From positions 1 to 10,423 of the forward strand of contig CANFOR010000091.1 of assembly GCA_947448675.1 (NCBI GenBank): a stretch of 10,423 nt of DNA, in the 5' to 3' direction. The stretch comes from Betaproteobacteria bacterium. GTDB lineage: Bacteria; Pseudomonadota; Gammaproteobacteria; Burkholderiales; Burkholderiaceae_C. This document shows, one piece after another, positions 6,565 through 10,423 of this stretch (the stretch's first letter is position 1; each line of letters begins with the position of its first letter). The notes under the pieces are model-generated. The model searched no databases, had not been told where the DNA came from, and saw only the letters and a list, made by a program, of their open reading frames with translations. The position numbers and the translations under genes were made by a program.

Positions 6565-6993
6565 ATGCTCTGGATCAAAGCCTTTCACATTCTCTTCGTG
6601 GCAAGCTGGTTCGCCGGCTTGTTCTACTTGCCGCGCATTTTTGTCAACCTGGCCCAAGTGCCTGCCGACTCGCCCGCCGAGCGCGCGCGCCTGCTGCTGA
6701 TGGCGCACAAACTGCTGCGCTTCATGGGCCCGCTGGCCCTGCTGGCCCTGCTCCTGGGCCTGTGGCTGTGGTGGGGTTATGGCATTGGACGCGGGCCGGG
6801 CAACGGCTGGATGCATGCTAAATTTTTGGTGGTGTTTTTGGTCATTGGCTACCACCATGCTTGTGCACGCCTGTTGAAAAAATTTGTCGCGGGCACCAAC
6901 GCCCATAGCCATGTGTGGTTTCGCTGGTTCAACGAAGCGCCAGTGCTGCTCATGCTAGCGGCGGTGGTCCTGGTGGTGGTCAAGCCTTTCTAA
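6565..6993 (+). CDS. hemJ: HemJ, protoporphyrinogen IX oxidase (CopD-like membrane protein)
   Basis: A 142-residue inner-membrane protein of the HemJ (UPF0093) family, which oxidises protoporphyrinogen IX to protoporphyrin IX late in haem synthesis. Membrane helices are visible at about residues 3-27, 53-73, 85-100 and 121-139. Family features include IKAFHILFVASWFAGLFYLPR with the conserved His8 (a haem-ligand candidate), WMHAK with Lys86, GYHH at 95-98 and the ending FNEAPVLL...VVVKPF. Length is that of HemJ, not of the longer CopD proteins. It is divergent from hemB and starts the rightward gene run; the VanZ-like gene follows after nine bases. No Shine-Dalgarno sequence is evident. Confidence 0.92.
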   Translation: MLWIKAFHILFVASWFAGLFYLPRIFVNLAQVPADSPAERARLLLMAHKLLRFMGPLALLALLLGLWLWWGYGIGRGPGNGWMHAKFLVVFLVIGYHHACARLLKKFVAGTNAHSHVWFRWFNEAPVLLMLAAVVLVVVKPF

Positions 6994-7002
6994 GCCGCCC
7001 GC

Positions 7003-8112
7003 ATGGCCACGCAAAAAACCTCGGCCTGGCCGCTGGCGCTGTCGATGGTGGCACTCATCGTCTACGCCAGCCTCTACCCCTTTAGCGACTGGCGCAACCA
7101 AGGCCTGGAGGCGTGGGCGTTTTTGTGGGCGCCACTGCCCAGGTATTGGACGGGCTTTGACGTCGTCTCCAACCTCTTGGGCTATGCGCCGCTGGGCTTC
7201 TTTCTGTGTTTGAGCGGTCTGCGCACCGGGCGTGCACGCCATGCGCTGCTGTGGGCCAGCGTGGCCTGCGCCCTGCTTTCATTTTGCATGGAGTCGCTGC
7301 AAAGCTTTTTGCCGGTGCGCGTGGCCTCCAACCTCGACCTCTTGCTCAACGCCTCAGGCGCTTGGCTAGGCGCGGCCAGCGCCTTATTGCTCGAGCGCAT
7401 GGGTGCCTTGGCGCGCTGGAGCCGCTTTCGTGCCCACTGGTTTGTGCGCGACGCGCGCGGTGCCCTGGTGCTCTTGTCCCTGTGGCCCTTCGCCCTGCTG
7501 TTTCCGCCCGCCGTGCCCTTTGGTTTGGGCCAAGTCTTAGAGCGGCTAGAGGCCGCTGTGGGCGGCGCGCTGCAAGGCACGCCCTTTTTAGACTGGCTAC
7601 CCCTGCGCACCGTCGAGCTAGAGCCCCTGGTGCCCATGGCCGAAGTGCTCTGCGTGGCCCTCGGTGTGTTGGTGCCCTGCTTGATGGGCTATAGCGTGAT
7701 TCGCTTGGCGTGGCAGCGCGCTCTATTTTTAATAGCGCTCATCGCAATAGGCATGGGCGCTACCGGGCTTTCGGCTGCGCTCAGCTACGGGCCTGCACAC
7801 GCCTGGGGCTGGCTCAGTACACCGGTTGAGGTGGGCATGGTTTTGGCCACTGGCTTGGCCTTGGCCTCGGTGCTTTTGCCGCGCCGGGGCTGCGCCGCCT
7901 TGGCCCTCTTGGCCCTGGCGGTGGCCCTGAGCGTGCTCAACCAAGCGCCGACCAGTGCCTACTTTGCGCAAACCCTGCAAACCTGGGAGCAGGGGCGTTT
8001 CATTCGCTTCCACGGCCTGGCCCAATGGCTGGGTTGGATCTGGCCCTATGTGGCTTTGCTCTATGTGCTGCGCCGCGTCTCGGGCCGCGAGGCCACGGGA
8101 GCGGGCCCGTAA
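7003..8112 (+). CDS. VanZ-family integral membrane protein
   Basis: A 369-residue multi-spanning membrane protein with an N-terminal VanZ-like domain (about residues 10-130). Visible motifs are YPFSDW (25-30), FDVVSNLLGYAPLGFFL (52-68), SFCMESLQ (93-100), and LPVRVASNLDLLLNASGAWLG (103-123), the acidic and Asn/Asp pattern that defines the family. The remaining 240 residues contain about six more hydrophobic segments without a recognised domain, common in long proteobacterial VanZ proteins. VanZ confers low-level teicoplanin resistance in enterococci; in proteobacteria the role is unknown, and no resistance function should be assumed here. It starts nine bases after hemJ. Near 7718-7738 there is an AT-rich, rare-codon patch with an inverted repeat. 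Confidence 0.85.
   Translation: MATQKTSAWPLALSMVALIVYASLYPFSDWRNQGLEAWAFLWAPLPRYWTGFDVVSNLLGYAPLGFFLCLSGLRTGRARHALLWASVACALLSFCMESLQSFLPVRVASNLDLLLNASGAWLGAASALLLERMGALARWSRFRAHWFVRDARGALVLLSLWPFALLFPPAVPFGLGQVLERLEAAVGGALQGTPFLDWLPLRTVELEPLVPMAEVLCVALGVLVPCLMGYSVIRLAWQRALFLIALIAIGMGATGLSAALSYGPAHAWGWLSTPVEVGMVLATGLALASVLLPRRGCAALALLALAVALSVLNQAPTSAYFAQTLQTWEQGRFIRFHGLAQWLGWIWPYVALLYVLRRVSGREATGAGP
7718..7738 (+). repeat. AT-rich inverted repeat inside the VanZ gene
   Basis: GCGCTCTATT and AATAGCGC pair around TTT with a single bulged C. The patch is much more AT-rich than the gene and is read with codons CTA, TTA and ATA, rare elsewhere in the window. Its form (GCGCTAT...ATAGC) resembles the intergenic element at 5263-5279 and the patch at 8960-8976. 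Confidence 0.4.
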
Positions 8113-8115
8113 AAT
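8110..8115 (+). promoter_or_regulatory. Candidate -10 (TAAAAT) for the ferredoxin gene
   Basis: TAAAAT matches five of six bases of the -10 consensus and overlaps the VanZ stop codon. It is 20 bases before the ferredoxin ATG. No good -35 is seen. If active, the ferredoxin and hydrolase genes would have their own transcript. Confidence 0.25.
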
Positions 8116-8135
8116 CGGGCTCACCCAAAATTTTT

Positions 8136-8522
8136 ATGCAGCAAGCCCCATCCTCACCATCGCACGCCAACATGCCCTCCACTGTGCCCTCCGCCACACC
8201 CTACTACCAGCGCCACATTTTCTTTTGCACCAACGAGCGCAAGCCCGGCGAAGACTCTTGCGCCTTGCACAATGCGGCCGACGGCGCGGCGCGCTGCAAG
8301 CAGCAAGCCAAGGCCTTGGGCCTGATGGGCCCGGGCAAATTGCGCGTCAACAAAGCCGGCTGCCTCGACCGCTGCGCTGCAGGCCCGGTCTGCGTGGTCT
8401 ACCCCGAAGGCGTCTGGTACACCTATGTGGACCACCACGACATCGACGAAATTGTCGAGTCGCATTTGCAAAACGGCCAAGTGGTCGAGCGCCTGCTGAC
8501 CCCGCCGCACGTGGGCAAATAA
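8136..8522 (+). CDS. Thioredoxin-like [2Fe-2S] ferredoxin
   Basis: A 128-residue cytoplasmic protein of the thioredoxin-fold [2Fe-2S] ferredoxin family, an electron carrier. The cluster ligands are visible as FFC31-x10-C42 and GC76-x3-C80 (CLDRC). VNKAGCLDRCAAGPVCVVYPEG is the family signature, and the VWYTYV strand follows. Additional Cys at 54 and 86 are not expected ligands. The ATG at 8136 has no Shine-Dalgarno sequence. The next ATG (8172) would still leave the whole domain, since conserved sequence begins at YYQRHIFFC. It lies 23 bases after the VanZ gene and 20 before the hydrolase gene. The redox partner is not evident from the neighbourhood. Confidence 0.88.
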   Translation: MQQAPSSPSHANMPSTVPSATPYYQRHIFFCTNERKPGEDSCALHNAADGAARCKQQAKALGLMGPGKLRVNKAGCLDRCAAGPVCVVYPEGVWYTYVDHHDIDEIVESHLQNGQVVERLLTPPHVGK

Positions 8523-8542
8523 GCTCCCGTGAACAGCCCGCT

Positions 8543-9208
8543 ATGAACCCCTCGACCGAACGCTTTGAAGTGGCCGGCCCCGCAGGCACGCTGCAAGCCC
8601 TGCGCGACCGCCCAGCGCCCACTTCTGTCGCTTCCGTAGACGGCACAGACCATGCAGTTCCCCCACGCGGCGTGGCCGTGATCTGCCACCCGCACCCGCT
8701 GTTTGGCGGCAGCATGGACAACAAGGTCGTGCAAACCATGGCGCGGGCTTTTGTGCAATGCGGCTGGGTGGCGGTGCGTTTTAATTTTCGCGGCGTCGGC
8801 GCCAGCCAAGGCGCGTGGGACGAAGGCCGTGGCGAGGCCGCCGACTTGCATGCCGTGGTGCAGCAGTGCGTGGGCGAAGGCGAGCCCTTAGCGCTGGCTG
8901 GCTTCTCCTTCGGTTCTTACGTTACCTCCCTGGAAGTCGCTGCCATTGCTGCGCAGCGCGCTATAGAAAAGATAGTATTGGTGGGCACCGCAGCGGGCAA
9001 CTTTGCGGTGCCCGCTGTGCCTGCTGAGTTGCACGAACGCTGCCTAGTGCTGCACGGCGAAGCCGACGACACCGTGCCCTTGGCGGCGGTGATGGACTGG
9101 GCCCGGCCCCAGTCACTGCCGGTTACCGTCGTGCCCGGTGGCGGACACTTCTTTCATGGACAATTGCCGCTTCTCAAATCGCTGGTCGTGCGCCACCTGA
9201 TGGCCTGA
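8543..9208 (+). CDS. Alpha/beta hydrolase (COG2945-type)
   Basis: A 221-residue predicted alpha/beta hydrolase of the small COG2945-like group. The signature CHPHPLFGGSMDNKVV is at 48-63. The nucleophile elbow is GFSFG with Ser122, the acid is Asp175 or Asp176 in HGEADDTVPL, and the catalytic His is His202 in GGGHFFHG, so the triad is complete. FNFRGVGASQG (80-90) is the usual strand and turn before the nucleophile. No signal peptide is seen, so it is cytoplasmic. Substrate is unknown; esterase or thioesterase activity is plausible. The start was chosen at the ATG just after the ferredoxin stop, because upstream sequence in this frame overlaps that gene and lacks family resemblance. An AT-rich rare-codon patch is present near 8960-8976. 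Confidence 0.85.
   Translation: MNPSTERFEVAGPAGTLQALRDRPAPTSVASVDGTDHAVPPRGVAVICHPHPLFGGSMDNKVVQTMARAFVQCGWVAVRFNFRGVGASQGAWDEGRGEAADLHAVVQQCVGEGEPLALAGFSFGSYVTSLEVAAIAAQRAIEKIVLVGTAAGNFAVPAVPAELHERCLVLHGEADDTVPLAAVMDWARPQSLPVTVVPGGGHFFHGQLPLLKSLVVRHLMA
8960..8976 (+). repeat. AT-rich inverted repeat inside the hydrolase gene
   Basis: GCTAT (8960-8964) faces ATAGT (8972-8976) across a purine-rich seven-base loop, with one G-T wobble. It is read with the rare codons ATA (twice) and GTA. It shares form with the patches at 5263-5279 and 7718-7738. Confidence 0.3.
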
Positions 9209-9236
9209 CCTACCCCACTCGTTTGAAGACTCCCCG

Positions 9237-10423
9237 ATGAAAAAACTTTTGCCAGTCTTGCTGGCCGCTTTGGCCTGGGCTTGGCCCTTGCTCAGCGCGC
9301 AAGCCCAAGTGCCCCAGCCGCCCGAAGTTGCCGCCCGCGCCTACCTGCTGCTCGACGTCACCGCTAACCAGGTGCTGGCCGCGCGCGAGGCCGACGCGCC
9401 GGTCGAGCCCGCCTCGCTGACCAAGCTGATGAGCGCCTACATCGTGTTTGACGCATTGCGGGCGCAAAAAATCACGCTCAAGCAAACATTGGGCGTGAGC
9501 GAACGCGCCTGGAAGATGCCGGGCTCGCGCATGTTCATCGACCCTAAGATGAAGGTGCCAGTAGACGACCTCATCAAGGGCATGATCGTGCAGTCGGGCA
9601 ATGACGCCACCATGGCCTTGGCCGAGGGCGTGGGCGGCACGGCCGAGCACTTCGTGCAACTGATGAACGAGCAGGCCGCGGCTTTGGGCATGGCCTCTAC
9701 CCACTACAAAAACCCCGAGGGCCTGACCGAGCCGGGCCACAGCACCACGGCGCGCGACCTGGGCGTGCTGGCCACCCGTTTGATGCGCGACTTTCCCGAC
9801 TATGTGGCCTATTACGCGATCAAAAAATACCGCTACGAAGGCACGCCCGTGGCCAATGAAAACAACCGCAATCTGCTGCTGTTTCGCGACCCCAGCGTAG
9901 ACGGCCTGAAAACCGGCCACACCGACGCCGCCGGTTTTTGCATGATCGCCACCGCCCGTCGCGACTACCCCAACCTGCCGGCCAATGCCGCAGCGCATCT
10001 GCCCGGTGGGCGGCGTTTGCTGTCTATCGTGCTGGGTGCGGCGAGTGAAAACGCCCGCGCCAACGAGTCGCAAAAACTGCTCAACTGGGGTTACACCGCG
10101 TTTGAGCCGGTCAAGCTGTTTGAGCCCGGCCAAGTGGTAGCCAACCCCAAGGTGTGGAAGGGCTCGAGCAGCGTGCTCAAGCTGGGCCAGCCGCGCGGCA
10201 TTGTGGTGGCCGTGCCGGCAGGGCAGGCGGGCAAAATTCAAACCCAGATCGCCCGTGCCGAGCCCTTGGTTGCGCCCTTTGCGCTGGGCCAGCCAGTGGC
10301 CAGCTTGAAAGTAACGGTGGGCGAGCAGGTGGTGGTAGAAACCCCGCTGGTGGCGCTCGAAGCGGTGGAGCCCGCAGGCTTTTTGGGCCGCACCTGGGAC
10401 GCTTTGCGTTTGTGGATCAAGTA
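9237..10423 (+). CDS. dacC: D-alanyl-D-alanine carboxypeptidase (PBP5/6 class)
   Basis: A 395-residue low-molecular-mass penicillin-binding protein that removes the terminal D-Ala of peptidoglycan pentapeptides in the periplasm. A signal peptide (MKKLLPVLLAAL... ending SAQA, cleavage near residue 23) is followed by the serine peptidase S11 domain. Its active-site motifs are S60-L-T-K63, S120-G-N122 and K225-T-G227. A beta-rich C-terminal PBP5 domain occupies about 290-375. The end, GFLGRTWDALRLWIK, looks like the membrane-anchoring amphipathic helix. The window stops after TA at 10422-10423, so the stop is probably TAA or TAG and the protein almost certainly complete. The symbol (dacA or dacC) cannot be settled from sequence alone. 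It starts 28 bases after the hydrolase gene. Confidence 0.94.
   Translation, partial: MKKLLPVLLAALAWAWPLLSAQAQVPQPPEVAARAYLLLDVTANQVLAAREADAPVEPASLTKLMSAYIVFDALRAQKITLKQTLGVSERAWKMPGSRMFIDPKMKVPVDDLIKGMIVQSGNDATMALAEGVGGTAEHFVQLMNEQAAALGMASTHYKNPEGLTEPGHSTTARDLGVLATRLMRDFPDYVAYYAIKKYRYEGTPVANENNRNLLLFRDPSVDGLKTGHTDAAGFCMIATARRDYPNLPANAAAHLPGGRRLLSIVLGAASENARANESQKLLNWGYTAFEPVKLFEPGQVVANPKVWKGSSSVLKLGQPRGIVVAVPAGQAGKIQTQIARAEPLVAPFALGQPVASLKVTVGEQVVVETPLVALEAVEPAGFLGRTWDALRLWIK

Noticed and set aside
6352..6912. Open frame of 186 codons on the minus strand across the hemB-hemJ gap
   Set aside because: It overlaps most of hemJ in antisense, crosses the terminator hairpin, and its Gln/Arg/Lys-rich translation resembles no family.
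7003..8112. Glycopeptide resistance gene, because of the VanZ domain
   Set aside because: VanZ-like domains are widespread in proteobacteria, no vanHAX genes are present, and an outer membrane already excludes these drugs; no resistance role is supported.
9210..10241. Long open frame of 343 codons on the minus strand
   Set aside because: It lies antisense to the carboxypeptidase gene, whose three catalytic motifs are intact. The His/Gly/Val-rich translation is typical of the reverse of a GC-rich gene.

Overview
The window looks like chromosomal DNA of a Gram-negative betaproteobacterium, most likely Burkholderiales and plausibly Comamonadaceae. The reasons are high G+C with GC-rich third codon positions, weak Shine-Dalgarno sequences, short AT-rich inverted repeats of the form GCTAT...ATAGC, an Asp-type HemB next to HemJ, and outer-membrane and periplasmic proteins (TonB-dependent receptor, ExbB/ExbD/TonB, PBP5-type carboxypeptidase). 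The assignment rests on gene content and remembered protein families, not on a database search.

Left part (1-4027, minus strand): a self-contained outer-membrane uptake operon, read in the order TonB-dependent receptor, exbB, exbD, tonB. The genes are separated by 2, 3 and 21 bases. The tonB gene leaves the window at its left edge, inside a pentanucleotide tract followed by a hexanucleotide tract. Upstream of the receptor lie four GTCA cores spaced exactly 11 bases apart. This is the geometry of a doubled Pho box and suggests a phosphate-starvation-controlled transporter of unknown substrate.

Middle part (4028-6564): a CorA-type divalent-cation channel gene and hemB (porphobilinogen synthase), both on the minus strand. 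The 276-base divergent gap between hemB and hemJ contains a promoter-like pair, a hairpin exposing a UCCUCCC loop, and a strong Rho-independent terminator reading rightward with no protein gene in front of it. This is a good candidate for an undescribed small RNA. A second, separate 8-bp palindrome lies in the probable hemB leader.

Right part (6565-10423, plus strand): five closely packed genes. They are hemJ (protoporphyrinogen oxidase), a VanZ-family membrane protein, a thioredoxin-like [2Fe-2S] ferredoxin, an alpha/beta hydrolase, and a D-alanyl-D-alanine carboxypeptidase of the PBP5/6 class that ends one base before its stop codon can be fully read. hemB and hemJ are divergent neighbours acting early and late in haem synthesis. 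The other genes look like ordinary core genes.

The most interesting points are the Pho-box-like control of a dedicated TonB system, the possible frame-switching repeat in tonB, and the small RNA candidate.
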